Assembly (NCBI GenBank): GCA_016342645.1 | Contig: JAEINX010000021.1 | Location: forward strand, 1 to 44,097 | Source of the DNA: Bacteroidales bacterium | Lineage (GTDB): Bacteria > Bacteroidota > Bacteroidia > Bacteroidales > JAEINX01 | Reading direction: 5' to 3' | DNA: 44,097 nucleotides | Part shown: piece by piece, positions 1 to 7,829 of the stretch | Layout: the number at the start of each line of letters is the position of its first letter | Numbering within the stretch: position 1 is the stretch's first letter | Program-made: the position numbers and the translations under genes | Notes under the pieces: generated by a model | Seen by the model: only the letters and a program-made list of their open reading frames with translations | Database searches by the model: none | Told to the model about the DNA's origin: nothing

Positions 1-234
1 TTTGACATCAAACCGGAAGATGTCGGGTTTTGTAACTCGCTGAATACCTGTTGTGAAATTTGACGTTAGTTGGAATTGAAAACGAAGACATATTGGGGCA
101 ATCATTTTTGGTCAAGGGGATATTGTGTTGATACAATTGGTCTTGACGAAGAAAAGATTAAAAAGTACGTCAAATATCAGGAAAAACAAGAGCGTTTAGA
201 AGAGCAACAGCGACTCGATTTTGGCCACTTATAG
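1..234 (+). pseudogene. 3' remnant of an IS200/IS605-type transposase (TnpA)
   Basis: The last 54 codons before the TAG at 232-234 read as the C-terminus of a Y1 (IS200-like) transposase: HFWSRGYCVDTIGLDEEKI followed by a charged KYVKYQEKQERLEEQQ tail. The frame is closed just upstream by a TAG at 67-69, and the preceding bases give transposase-like residues (SNRKMSGFVTR) only in another frame, so at least one frameshift and one stop separate them. The 5' part lies outside the window. No intact catalytic HUH motif or Tyr is visible here. The piece looks like a decayed insertion, and the hairpin just downstream is typical of the right side of such elements. Confidence 0.75.
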
Positions 235-249
235 GGGCCTTTTACAAAT

Positions 250-275
250 CCACCTTCTCAGAAGGTGGTTTTTTT
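250..275 (+). terminator. Hairpin plus T-tract after the transposase remnant
   Basis: An 8-bp perfect stem (CCACCTTC / GAAGGTGG, 3-nt loop) at 250-268 is followed by seven T. It is either an intrinsic terminator or the subterminal hairpin of the IS200/IS605-type right end; both readings fit its position 16 nt after the transposase stop. Bases 276-450 hold nothing else I can identify. Confidence 0.7.
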
Positions 276-450
276 ATAACAATAATAAAAAATTAATGCC
301 TGTTTGCATCCATGTTAATCACGCACTTATGGATGGGTTTCATGTGAGTAAATATCTTGAATTATTTCAAAATTTTTTAAATGAATAATAATCCAAATAA
401 ATAATCGTAGATTTACAACGTAAATATTAATTAAAAAAATCATTTAACCC

Positions 451-948
451 ATGAAAAAGTATTGTTTAGTTATTTTATTTGTTTTTGCATTTTCGGGACT
501 GATTAAAGCCCAAAATTATGAAACCGGTATCGGACTCAGAGGAGGTTTTGCTTCAGGCATAACTGTAAAGCATTTTCTTACCGAAAAAACTGCCGTCGAA
601 GGTATTTTCAGCACTCGATGGGGTGGTTTTATGATTACCGGTCTTTACGAAATAGAAGCACCCGCCTTTGAAACCGAAGGATTAAGTTGGTATTATGGCG
701 GAGGAGCGCACATTGGTTTTTGGAACTCTAATAACAGTGGAAATTCTTGGTGGGAAGACGACCATACTGGAAACTATACAGTTCTCGGGATTGACGGAAT
801 CATTGGGCTTTCTTATACTTTTTCTGAAGCACCGATAAATATTTCATTAGATTGGAAACCAATGATAAATTTTGTGGGATATTCGGGCGTTTGGGGCGAT
901 ATGGCTGCAATTTCTGTCAGATATACGATTAAAAGTAAAAGGTATTAG
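451..948 (+). CDS. Small secreted, probably outer-membrane beta-barrel protein
   Basis: This 165-residue protein starts with a clear signal peptide (Lys-Lys, a hydrophobic stretch to about residue 17, cleavage likely after KAQ at 19-21). The mature part is rich in Gly and aromatic residues arranged as short alternating strands (GIGLRGGFASGITVKHF, WYYGGGAHIGFW, ISVRYTIKSKRY), as in the small eight-stranded outer-membrane barrels common in Bacteroidota. I see no enzymatic motif and cannot name a family with certainty. It stands alone, 228 nt downstream of the hairpin, with an octamer-periodic array directly after its stop. Confidence 0.7.
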   Translation: MKKYCLVILFVFAFSGLIKAQNYETGIGLRGGFASGITVKHFLTEKTAVEGIFSTRWGGFMITGLYEIEAPAFETEGLSWYYGGGAHIGFWNSNNSGNSWWEDDHTGNYTVLGIDGIIGLSYTFSEAPINISLDWKPMINFVGYSGVWGDMAAISVRYTIKSKRY

Positions 949-962
949 GCTTTTGATTATGA

Positions 963-994
963 AATGAGTGAATGATAGAACACTAAAATAGTTT
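963..994 (+). repeat. AATGNNNN octamer array, copy 1 (degenerate)
   Basis: Read in 8-bp steps the bases are aatgagtg, aatgatag, aacactaa, aatagttt: two units keep the AATG head and two are decayed. The same register and the same units (aatgagtg, aatgatag) recur in the gaps at 6077-6116 and 6737-6800. Confidence 0.55.
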
Positions 995-1081
995 TTCATT
1001 CATTAATCATTTTTTCTAAAGTATTAATAAAAAATTGATTAAGGAGTTTCGGGATGTAATTTGAATAAAAAAACAACACCC

Positions 1082-2128
1082 ATGAAAATAGGCAATAATG
1101 ATTATAAAACAGTTTGGATGGAAGGCCATGATGTGTTCTTAATTGAGCAAAATCTTCTGCCATTTAAATTTGAAATTTATAAATCGACTACATACTTTGA
1201 AACAGCGAATGCCATAAAAACCATGATTGTCAGAGGTGCCGGTGCAATAGGAGTTGCTGCCGGATATGCTATGGCACAAGCTTTTTTACAAGCACCTGAA
1301 AACGATCTTTTGAATTTTGTTACAAAAGCAAAAAACGAAATTGAAGCAACCAGGCCTACTGCCCGAAATTTATTTTATGCAACGGAATTGGTTTTCGAGG
1401 CAGGAAAAATATCTATTCAAAACGCTGTTGAAAAAGCAAATGAAATTGCTTCGAAAGATGTCGATGATACGAGAAAAATAGGTGAATTCGGAAACGAATT
1501 AATTAAAGACGGTTTTTCCATCCAAACTCATTGCAATGCAGGTTGGCTTGCTTTCGTTGATTACGGAACAGCCTTGTCACCAATTTATTATGCAAACCAT
1601 GTGGGGAAAAAGATATTTGTTTATGTTGATGAAACAAGGCCGAGAAGTCAGGGTGCACGACTTACAGCCTGGGAACTAAAAAACGAAAACATTCCACATG
1701 TAATAGTCCCAGACAATGCCGGAGCATATTTAATGTCGAAGGGAAAAGTTGATTTAATGATAGTTGGCGCCGATCGTATTGCTGCTAACGGCGATGTCGC
1801 AAACAAAATCGGGACATTCGAAAAAGCTATTCTTGCTAAGGAATTCGGTATTCCTTTTTATGTGGCGGCACCAACTTCTACTTTCGATGACAAATGTAAT
1901 TCGGGCAACGAAATAATTATTGAAAACCGCAACCAGGATGAAGTCTTGTTCCAAACCGGCCTGAATGTTAAAGGTGAATTGGAAAAAGTTCTTGTCTGCT
2001 CCCCGGGTTCTAATGCCCTGAATCCTGCTTTTGATGTTACTCTCGCAAAATATATCAGCGGAATTATTACCGAAAAAGGAATTATTAAGGCTGAAAAAGA
2101 GTCAATCGCTTTGCTATTAAAATCATAA
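1082..2128 (+). CDS. mtnA: S-methyl-5-thioribose-1-phosphate isomerase
   Basis: MtnA interconverts methylthioribose-1-phosphate and methylthioribulose-1-phosphate in methionine salvage. The 348-residue length is normal for this aIF2B-related family. Visible hallmarks are RGAGAIG (51-57), THCNAG with the expected catalytic Cys151, DETRPRSQGARLTAWEL (183-199) and VGADRIAANGD with the expected catalytic Asp231. A TTG seven codons upstream (1061) is also open and lies 14 nt after an AAGGAG, but the family N-terminus fits the ATG at 1082. No other salvage gene (mtnP, mtnK, mtnBCD) is in the window, so the enzyme probably works with genes elsewhere. It converges on comEC with about 98 nt between them. 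Confidence 0.93.
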   Translation: MKIGNNDYKTVWMEGHDVFLIEQNLLPFKFEIYKSTTYFETANAIKTMIVRGAGAIGVAAGYAMAQAFLQAPENDLLNFVTKAKNEIEATRPTARNLFYATELVFEAGKISIQNAVEKANEIASKDVDDTRKIGEFGNELIKDGFSIQTHCNAGWLAFVDYGTALSPIYYANHVGKKIFVYVDETRPRSQGARLTAWELKNENIPHVIVPDNAGAYLMSKGKVDLMIVGADRIAANGDVANKIGTFEKAILAKEFGIPFYVAAPTSTFDDKCNSGNEIIIENRNQDEVLFQTGLNVKGELEKVLVCSPGSNALNPAFDVTLAKYISGIITEKGIIKAEKESIALLLKS

Positions 2129-2226
2129 ATCAAATAGTCCCATTTTCTTACGAATTCACTAATTTTTTCATTAGTCAATTAGCGGCATCTATCCAATTCA
2201 TTGGCAGAATAGACAAAATTTTTCGT

Positions 2227-4344
2227 TTAAATATCAACTACAAATGCTCCCGATTCGGGAACCGAATAATAACTGATATTGTTTTTGATACATTCTTTTT
2301 TCCATTTTCTTATCGAATAAAATGAATTTGATGAATCAAAAATCAATAAATCAAACTCGTACAATTTTGTTAACTCGTCGATTTTTAAATATGGGTTTTC
2401 TGTAATTATCAAATAATTAAGCTTCAATTTTTTCAAGTCTTCGTTTTTAAAAGCTGGCCTTTTATCTATTAAAACGATTGTTTTATCAAAAAACTGAAAA
2501 TAATTTCTGTTTTTAAAAATTAAATTATCATAGCAATAATCATTTATTGAAAGATGTAAAGAATGATTTTTTATATTATTGATTCCTAAATTACAATGGT
2601 TGTTTTTAATTCGATACGACAATGTTTTCGAATCATTCATTAATATTGAATCGGCAAAGAAATAACTTGTTTTACCGGAAATAAAATCAAATGCAGAACT
2701 TTTATTTACGTTATAAACTATGAATTTTTTGTTGGAATAATTTTGAATACTTTTTAATGAAAATGAAAACATTAAAAAAATCAATACTACTAAGCCAAAA
2801 TATAAATGTTTCTTTTTTGTCTTCAATAAAAAAATAGCAAAGCAAATTATTAAGGCATAAAACATTATTACTTCAGGAATGTTTAATGAAATATCAGTAA
2901 GTTTTGAAAAAGGAAGACTGTCAATGATTCGAACAGAAGTATTTAAAAACCAAAGTAGAGAAATTAATATTTTTGAAACAAAATATGAAATGAAATTGAT
3001 AGGAGATGTTATCAATACCAAAAAACCTGTACTGATAATTGCAAATGAAAGTGGGATGACAATTAAATTTGTGATAATAAAATAATCGGGAAATTGGTGA
3101 AAATAAAAAATTGCTATTGGAAATGTGCCTAATTGAGCAGCAATAGAAACTGTAATTATTGCCCATGTTTTGTCGGCAAACCAATTACTAAAAACAAATA
3201 AACGATACATTGGAGGTTGTAAAGCAACAATTCCAAGCACGGCAGCATATGATAGTTGAAACCCGACTTCAGTTATTATAAATGGGTTGATTAACAATAA
3301 AACAAAAGCAGAAACAGCAAGGCTATTGTAAATATCTGAATGTCTTTTTATTGCCTTGCCTGCAATTACAAAACTTAGCATTGTTGCAGCTCTCATCACC
3401 GAGGGCGATAAACCGGTAATTAAGGCATACAGCCACAAAGAAAGTATCAGAATAACAAAATACAAAATCCTTCCAAATTTGTTCTTTCTTAAGAAACCTA
3501 ATAAAATAGTTAGAAACAAGCAAACTATCCCAACATGCAAACCCGAAACACATAAAATGTGCATTGCTCCTGCTCCTGTAAATTCACTTCTTAACTCAGG
3601 ATCTAATTTATCATCGTAACCCAACAAAATTGCGGATGCAATCGCGTATTCATTTCCTTCAATTTTGTTTTTTCTTAAAATTGATAGAAATAAACCTCGT
3701 AGTTTATATGAGAATTTGAATAATGGATTCCCTTGGTTCTTTTCGCAGATTTCCCAATTGTTTGCTTTCACAAAACCTTGATAATAAACACCTTTTCTAT
3801 ACAAATAACTTTTATAATCAAATTCACCGGGATTTTGTGGAGGCTTGATTATATTGATATATGTTTTCAATATCAATCTATCGCCATAGGCAATTTTTGA
3901 ACTTAAGCTGTCTTTTTGAAAATAGAATAAACATTTTGGGCTTTTTTGTAAAACTATACTATCGTCTGTAATATAGAGCATTCTTGCTAAAACTTTATAT
4001 GATCTTTCAGTTTCAGAAGCAGGTTCAAGAACTTCACACTTTATATTTTGCTCGTAACTAAGTGCCGGCAAATTTTTATTTTCAAAAAATTTTTCTGTGT
4101 TCTGAATTGTTAATTCAAAACCAATTACGAAAAACAAAATGTTAATTACAAAACCATAAATCCATCTGAAGTTAAACGAAATAAATTTTTCTAAGAAAAA
4201 AACAGATGAAAAAATTACAACAAACAAACCGGCAAACATTATAAACGGAATATGTATTTCTTTTTCAAAAAATATAGCCGCAATTATTCCTAACATAAAA
4301 GGGATTAGTATCCGAACAAATGGTAACTTTCTCCAGTAATTCAT
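2227..4344 (-). CDS. comEC: ComEC/Rec2-family membrane protein
   Basis: This is a 705-residue polytopic protein. An N-terminal part with membrane segments near residues 10-80 and a soluble DUF4131-like region (about 95-200) leads to the competence domain, whose signature HILCVSGLHVG is at 262-272, followed by many hydrophobic helices to about residue 520. ComEC forms the inner-membrane channel for DNA uptake in naturally competent bacteria. The C-terminal 180 residues sit where many ComEC proteins carry a metallo-beta-lactamase domain, but no HxHxDH motif is present, so this region is either degenerate or a different fold. Whether the organism takes up DNA cannot be judged from one gene. Confidence 0.88.
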   Translation of the reverse strand: MNYWRKLPFVRILIPFMLGIIAAIFFEKEIHIPFIMFAGLFVVIFSSVFFLEKFISFNFRWIYGFVINILFFVIGFELTIQNTEKFFENKNLPALSYEQNIKCEVLEPASETERSYKVLARMLYITDDSIVLQKSPKCLFYFQKDSLSSKIAYGDRLILKTYINIIKPPQNPGEFDYKSYLYRKGVYYQGFVKANNWEICEKNQGNPLFKFSYKLRGLFLSILRKNKIEGNEYAIASAILLGYDDKLDPELRSEFTGAGAMHILCVSGLHVGIVCLFLTILLGFLRKNKFGRILYFVILILSLWLYALITGLSPSVMRAATMLSFVIAGKAIKRHSDIYNSLAVSAFVLLLINPFIITEVGFQLSYAAVLGIVALQPPMYRLFVFSNWFADKTWAIITVSIAAQLGTFPIAIFYFHQFPDYFIITNLIVIPLSFAIISTGFLVLITSPINFISYFVSKILISLLWFLNTSVRIIDSLPFSKLTDISLNIPEVIMFYALIICFAIFLLKTKKKHLYFGLVVLIFLMFSFSLKSIQNYSNKKFIVYNVNKSSAFDFISGKTSYFFADSILMNDSKTLSYRIKNNHCNLGINNIKNHSLHLSINDYCYDNLIFKNRNYFQFFDKTIVLIDKRPAFKNEDLKKLKLNYLIITENPYLKIDELTKLYEFDLLIFDSSNSFYSIRKWKKECIKNNISYYSVPESGAFVVDI

Positions 4345-4561
4345 AGTTTTTTTATTTATTTTGCTTCATAAAAACTTCTGTTTTTATCTATTAATACCAA
4401 AATTTTGATTTTGTTATCAAAAGGCATATGTATATGTTTTTTAAACATAAGTTATTCTGTGAGTTAGGATGCGAAAAAAAATTTTTTTTTGAAAAAAATT
4501 GCAACAATTATTTCCAAATACCGGCTCAAAAAAAACAATCAAGTTTCTATCAATGTTTTTT

Positions 4562-4569
4562 TAATTTTG
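4562..4569 (+). promoter_or_regulatory. Possible -7 element of moaC (TAATTTTG)
   Basis: TAATTTTG matches the Bacteroidota -7 consensus TAnnTTTG and lies 42 nt before the moaC ATG. No convincing TTG -33 box is found 17-23 nt upstream, so the call is tentative. Confidence 0.3.
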
Positions 4570-4611
4570 TAAAAAAATCTGCTTATAATCGCACTGAAAA
4601 AATATTTTATT

Positions 4612-5076
4612 ATGAAAAAATTTAGCCATACTGATAAAGAGGGAAAAGCCAAAATGGTTGATGTGGGATATAAAAAGATGCAAGTCAGAACGGCTGAAGC
4701 AATTGGGACAATTTCGATGAGTGAACAAACAATTAAACTTATCGAAGAAAATAATATGAAAAAAGGTGATGTGCTTACGGTTTCAGAAATTGCAGGTATT
4801 CAGGGAGGTAAGCGGACTTCTGATTTAATTCCGCTTTGTCATCCTTTACAAATCACAAAAATTGGTGTTAAAGCTGAAATTGAAGAAAATTCGATAGTTG
4901 TTCGTAGCTTTGCAAAATGTATAGGGCAAACCGGAATAGAAATGGAAGCACTTACGGCGGTCAATATAGCTTTATTAACTGTTTATGACATGTGTAAAGC
5001 AGTTGATAAAAATATGCAAATTGAAGGAATTAGGTTAGTTAGCAAGGAGAAGCAAGACTTGGAAGAGCCTTTATAA
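4612..5076 (+). CDS. moaC: Cyclic pyranopterin monophosphate synthase
   Basis: MoaC converts 3',8-cyclo-7,8-dihydro-GTP, made by MoaA, to cyclic pyranopterin monophosphate in molybdenum cofactor synthesis. The 154 residues match the family in length and motifs: KRTSDLIPLCHPL (67-79, including His77), GQTGIEMEAL (105-114) and DMCKAVDK (126-133, the active-site Asp and Lys). It is followed after 51 nt by a second molybdenum cofactor gene on the same strand, which suggests a short operon. moaA, moaD, moaE and moeA are not in the window. Confidence 0.96.
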   Translation: MKKFSHTDKEGKAKMVDVGYKKMQVRTAEAIGTISMSEQTIKLIEENNMKKGDVLTVSEIAGIQGGKRTSDLIPLCHPLQITKIGVKAEIEENSIVVRSFAKCIGQTGIEMEALTAVNIALLTVYDMCKAVDKNMQIEGIRLVSKEKQDLEEPL

Positions 5077-5127
5077 TAACAAAGAAATTCCGAATATAAA
5101 TTTATTTTAACCATTGGAAAGTTAATA

Positions 5128-6069
5128 ATGAAAAATAAAAAACAAGTAGAAATAATTTCCGTAAACATTTCAGAAAAAAAAGGAACAATAAAAAAAGCTG
5201 TTGATGAGATTGTTCTTGATGAAAATGGAATTAAAAATGATGCTCATGCAGCACCCTGGCACCGTCAAATTAGCTTGCTCGGAGTTGAGAGTTTTGAAAA
5301 ATTTGAAATCATTGCAAGCAGAAAAGTAAATTACGGCGAATTTGCCGAAAATATTACAACAAAAGGAATTGAACTTTATAAAACCCATCCTCTCGATAGA
5401 TTTATTTTAGACAGTATTGAACTTGAGGTTACGCAAATAGGTAAAAAATGCCATGGCGATTCTTGTGCAATTTATCGTGAAGTCGGTAGTTGCGTTATGC
5501 CGAAAGAAGGAATTTTTTGTAGAGTAATAAAGCCGGGTACAATCAAGCCCGGACAAACTATGACATATATTCCAAAAGTTTTTAAGGTTCTTATAATTAC
5601 TTTAAGCGATAGAGCGTTTAAAGGAATTTATCCTGATAAAAGTGGCCCGAAAATTAAGGATTTGACGGAAGAATTTTTCAGTAAAACAAATCGGGAATTT
5701 GAGATCGGATCAACAATTATTCCGGATGACAAAGAGCAACTTCAGAGCATTTTATTAGAAGCTAAGAAAAATAAAATTGACTTTATTTTTACGACAGGAG
5801 GAACAGGTATAGGCACTCGGGATTTCACTCCCGAAATAGTTTCCGGACTCTTGGATAAAGAAATTCCGGGGATAATGGAAAGTATCAGAATTAAGTTTGG
5901 TAGCGAAAAACCAAATGCTTTATTAAGTCGAGGAGTTGCCGGTGTAATGGATAATTCATTGATTTACACGTTACCCGGAAGTGTCAAAGCTGTTCAGGAA
6001 TATCTTTCTGAAATTTTTAAAACGCTTTTGCATTTGAAATTTATGCTGCATAATCTTGATGTTCATTGA
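5128..6069 (+). CDS. MOSC domain - MogA/MoaB-like molybdopterin adenylyltransferase fusion
   Basis: Two domains are joined in 313 residues. Residues 1-147 are MOSC-like (HRQISLLGVES, YGEFAENITTKGI, a GKKCHGDSC segment; Cys at 108, 113, 122, 131). Residues 152-305 are a MogA/MoaB-type domain: LSDRAFKGIYPDKSG, TTGGTGIGTRDFTPE (222-236) and TLPGS (281-285). MogA-like enzymes adenylylate molybdopterin before metal insertion, while MOSC domains are associated with sulfur transfer to, or handling of, the cofactor. Its place directly after moaC supports the assignment. The order of domains and the linker, where KVFKVLIITLS begins the second domain, suggest a true fusion and not a misread stop. Which substrate the MOSC half acts on is not visible. 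Confidence 0.88.
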   Translation: MKNKKQVEIISVNISEKKGTIKKAVDEIVLDENGIKNDAHAAPWHRQISLLGVESFEKFEIIASRKVNYGEFAENITTKGIELYKTHPLDRFILDSIELEVTQIGKKCHGDSCAIYREVGSCVMPKEGIFCRVIKPGTIKPGQTMTYIPKVFKVLIITLSDRAFKGIYPDKSGPKIKDLTEEFFSKTNREFEIGSTIIPDDKEQLQSILLEAKKNKIDFIFTTGGTGIGTRDFTPEIVSGLLDKEIPGIMESIRIKFGSEKPNALLSRGVAGVMDNSLIYTLPGSVKAVQEYLSEIFKTLLHLKFMLHNLDVH

Positions 6070-6076
6070 TTAGGAG

Positions 6077-6116
6077 AATGATTTAATGCTAAAATGAGAG
6101 AATGATAGAATACAAA
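6077..6116 (+). repeat. AATGNNNN octamer array, copy 2 (five units)
   Basis: In strict 8-bp register the bases read aatgattt, aatgctaa, aatgagag, aatgatag, aatacaaa. Four of five units begin with AATG. It fills the gap between the MOSC-MogA stop and the HD-domain gene. Confidence 0.65.
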
Positions 6117-6153
6117 AATTAAAGTGGAACTATCCATACAAATAAATAAAAAC

Positions 6154-6714
6154 ATGTCAATCACAAGAGAAGAAGCAATAATATTATTAAATCAATATAT
6201 CAAAAAAGAAAATATGCTTAATCATTGCTTAGCAAGCGAGGCTGTTATGAAAGCAATTGCAAAAAAGCTCGGGAAAGACGAAGAAAAATGGGGGCTTGCA
6301 GGACTTTTACACGATCTTGATGTTGAGATTGTTAATGCAGATCCAAAAATTCATGGCCTCGAAACAGCAAGAATATTAAGCGATAAAAATGTGGACGAAG
6401 ATATTATTGACGCAATAAAAATGCATAATAAAGCAGCAACCGGAATCGAAAGACATACTGATTTTCAGCATGCTTTGGCTGCCGGTGAAACAATTACAGG
6501 CTTAATTGTAGCTACAACTTTGGTCTATCCTGATAAGAAACTTCAAAGTGTTAAACCAAAATCTGTGACTAAACGAATGAAACAAAAAGCTTTTGCAGCA
6601 AAAGTAAGTCGTGAAAACATTTTAGAATGTGAAAAAATAGGTATTCCGCTAAATGAATTTGCCGAACTTTGCGTTGATGCAATGAAAGAAATTAGTGATG
6701 ATATAGGACTATGA
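6154..6714 (+). CDS. HD-domain (HDIG-type) phosphohydrolase family protein
   Basis: This small soluble protein of 186 residues belongs to the HD superfamily of metal-dependent phosphohydrolases. Conserved metal-site candidates are His24 (NHCLASEA), the His-Asp pair at 53-54 (GLLHDLDVE), His67 and His91 (KMHNKAA). The region around GETITGLIVATTLV corresponds to the D-x-x-x-GLI segment of related proteins, but the usual Asp is replaced. The start at ATG 6154 (MSITREEAI) aligns with the family N-terminus; a GTG at 6124 would add ten residues that look like repeat-derived sequence. The substrate is unknown; related proteins are annotated only as HDIG-domain proteins. Confidence 0.8.
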   Translation: MSITREEAIILLNQYIKKENMLNHCLASEAVMKAIAKKLGKDEEKWGLAGLLHDLDVEIVNADPKIHGLETARILSDKNVDEDIIDAIKMHNKAATGIERHTDFQHALAAGETITGLIVATTLVYPDKKLQSVKPKSVTKRMKQKAFAAKVSRENILECEKIGIPLNEFAELCVDAMKEISDDIGL

Positions 6715-6736
6715 TAAATTTAAAACATTTGATTTT

Positions 6737-6800
6737 AATGCTACAATGAGTGAATGAGTAAATGAGTGAATGAGATAATGATTTAATGTTGTAATAATAA
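6737..6800 (+). repeat. AATGNNNN octamer array, copy 3 (eight units)
   Basis: Eight consecutive 8-bp units in register: aatgctac, aatgagtg, aatgagta, aatgagtg, aatgagat, aatgattt, aatgttgt, aataataa. Seven begin with AATG. The array ends 11 nt before the four-helix-bundle gene, and its aatgattt-aatgttgt part is the reverse complement of the repeat unit found after that gene. Confidence 0.75.
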
Positions 6801-6811
6801 TTAGAATAGAT

Positions 6812-7177
6812 ATGACTGAAAAAGAAATATTCATTGAAAAGATGAAAAAAAGAACTAAGAAATTTGCTGTGGATGTGATTCAGTTTTGCGATTCATTAAA
6901 AAATAGCAAGGCTTCTTCTGTGATTACATACCAACTAGTTAAATCAGCAACATCAACTGGAGCAAATTATCGGGCAGCATGCAAAGCAAGATCTAAAAAT
7001 GAATTCTTCAGTAAAATATGCATTGTTGTTGAAGAAGCTGATGAGTCAGAATATTGGCTGGAAGTAATAAAAGATGTAAATTTGTCAAATGACGAGATAG
7101 AGCTTGAAAGACTTCTTAAAGAAACAATTGAAATAACTAAAATAATGTCAAAAGCAAAAAGTTCAGCCTATAGTTAA
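6812..7177 (+). CDS. Four-helix-bundle protein (23S rRNA intervening-sequence / bAvd-like family)
   Basis: The 121 residues match the small all-helical family first noted as proteins encoded in 23S rRNA intervening sequences and related to the accessory protein bAvd of diversity-generating retroelements. The family signature is clear: KRTKKFAVDVIQFCDSL, then QLVKSATSTGANYRAACKARS and the acidic helix EEADESEYWLEVI. No reverse transcriptase, template/variable repeat pair or rRNA sequence is nearby, so a retroelement role is not supported here. The gene is flanked by AATG-type octamer arrays pointing inward from both sides, which suggests it may have moved as a unit. Its function in free-standing form is unknown. 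Confidence 0.9.
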   Translation: MTEKEIFIEKMKKRTKKFAVDVIQFCDSLKNSKASSVITYQLVKSATSTGANYRAACKARSKNEFFSKICIVVEEADESEYWLEVIKDVNLSNDEIELERLLKETIEITKIMSKAKSSAYS

Positions 7178-7202
7178 TTCTAATAACTATCTAACCAATG
7201 TA

Positions 7203-7280
7203 ACATTAAATCATTATAACATTAAATCATTATAACATTAAATCATTATAACATTATAACATTATATCATTATATCATTT
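7203..7280 (-). repeat. Inverted octamer array: three 16-bp repeats plus three 8-bp half units
   Basis: The 16-mer acattaaatcattata occurs three times without mismatch at 7203-7218, 7219-7234 and 7235-7250, followed by acattata (7251), acattata (7259), tcattata (7267) and a partial tcattt. Each 16-mer is two octamers whose reverse complements are tataatga and tttaatgt, the inverted counterpart of the array at 6737-6800. The array runs to within 5 nt of the next start codon, so any promoter or leader for that gene lies inside it or further upstream. Confidence 0.85.
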
Positions 7281-7284
7281 ACTT

Positions 7285-7578
7285 ATGAAAATCCCTTCTT
7301 TTTTAAAAAACAAATATTTCTATACTATTATCGGTTTCATTGTGTGGATGTTATTTTTTGATGGCAATAATATTATTTCACAAATAAAACTTAGTAATCA
7401 ACTCAAAGAATTAAAGCGAGAAGAAAATTATTATAAAAATCAAATCGAAAAAGATAAAGAAATAATTAAAGCACTTTCATCCGATTCATCTGCCTTGGAA
7501 AAACTAGCTCGAGAAAAGTATCTTATGAAAAAAGAAAATGAAGATATTTTTTTAATAATAGAAGATGATGAAAAATAA
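7285..7578 (+). CDS. Septum formation initiator (FtsB/DivIC family)
   Basis: The 97-residue bitopic membrane protein has a short cytoplasmic N-terminus, one transmembrane helix (about 10-28, FYTIIGFIVWMLFF) and a coiled coil (about 33-70) ending in the family segment LEKLAREKYLMKKENEDIFLI. FtsB/DivIC joins the divisome through its coiled coil with FtsL and FtsQ/DivIB. The match in length, topology and the AREKY motif is good. It is preceded directly by the octamer array, which is unusual for an essential cell-division gene. Confidence 0.9.
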   Translation: MKIPSFLKNKYFYTIIGFIVWMLFFDGNNIISQIKLSNQLKELKREENYYKNQIEKDKEIIKALSSDSSALEKLAREKYLMKKENEDIFLIIEDDEK

Positions 7579-7829
7579 CAAATCTTTAACAATTTATTAA
7601 CAATTTATTAACAATTCGGATAACAAATTAATATCCGGTAATTAAAACCGGTTTATGGTGATGATATTATTATATGGTTTTATTTGCAGGATATTAACCA
7701 ATTAGCTGGTTGTTTCACGAGCATCAAAAATATAGAGCTTTTTTTGTCGTTAAAAAGGCTTGTTAAACTAATATATTTTGATTAGGTTTTTCTTATTATT
7801 TTAGCTTTTTAAAATTGAACACAAAAAGA

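Noticed and set aside
1061-1081. TTG start that would lengthen MtnA by seven residues
   Set aside because: The ATG at 1082 fits the family N-terminus and Shine-Dalgarno spacing is a poor guide in this phylum.
4428-4625. 65-codon open frame just before moaC, overlapping its start
   Set aside because: Composition is that of AT-rich non-coding DNA (runs of Phe, Lys, Asn), it has no family resemblance and it contains the likely -7 box of moaC.
6812-7177. A diversity-generating retroelement around the bAvd-like protein
   Set aside because: No reverse transcriptase, template repeat or variable repeat is found nearby.
7203-7274. Direct repeats that might suggest a CRISPR array
   Set aside because: The units are 16 bp and contiguous with no unique spacers, and no cas gene is present.
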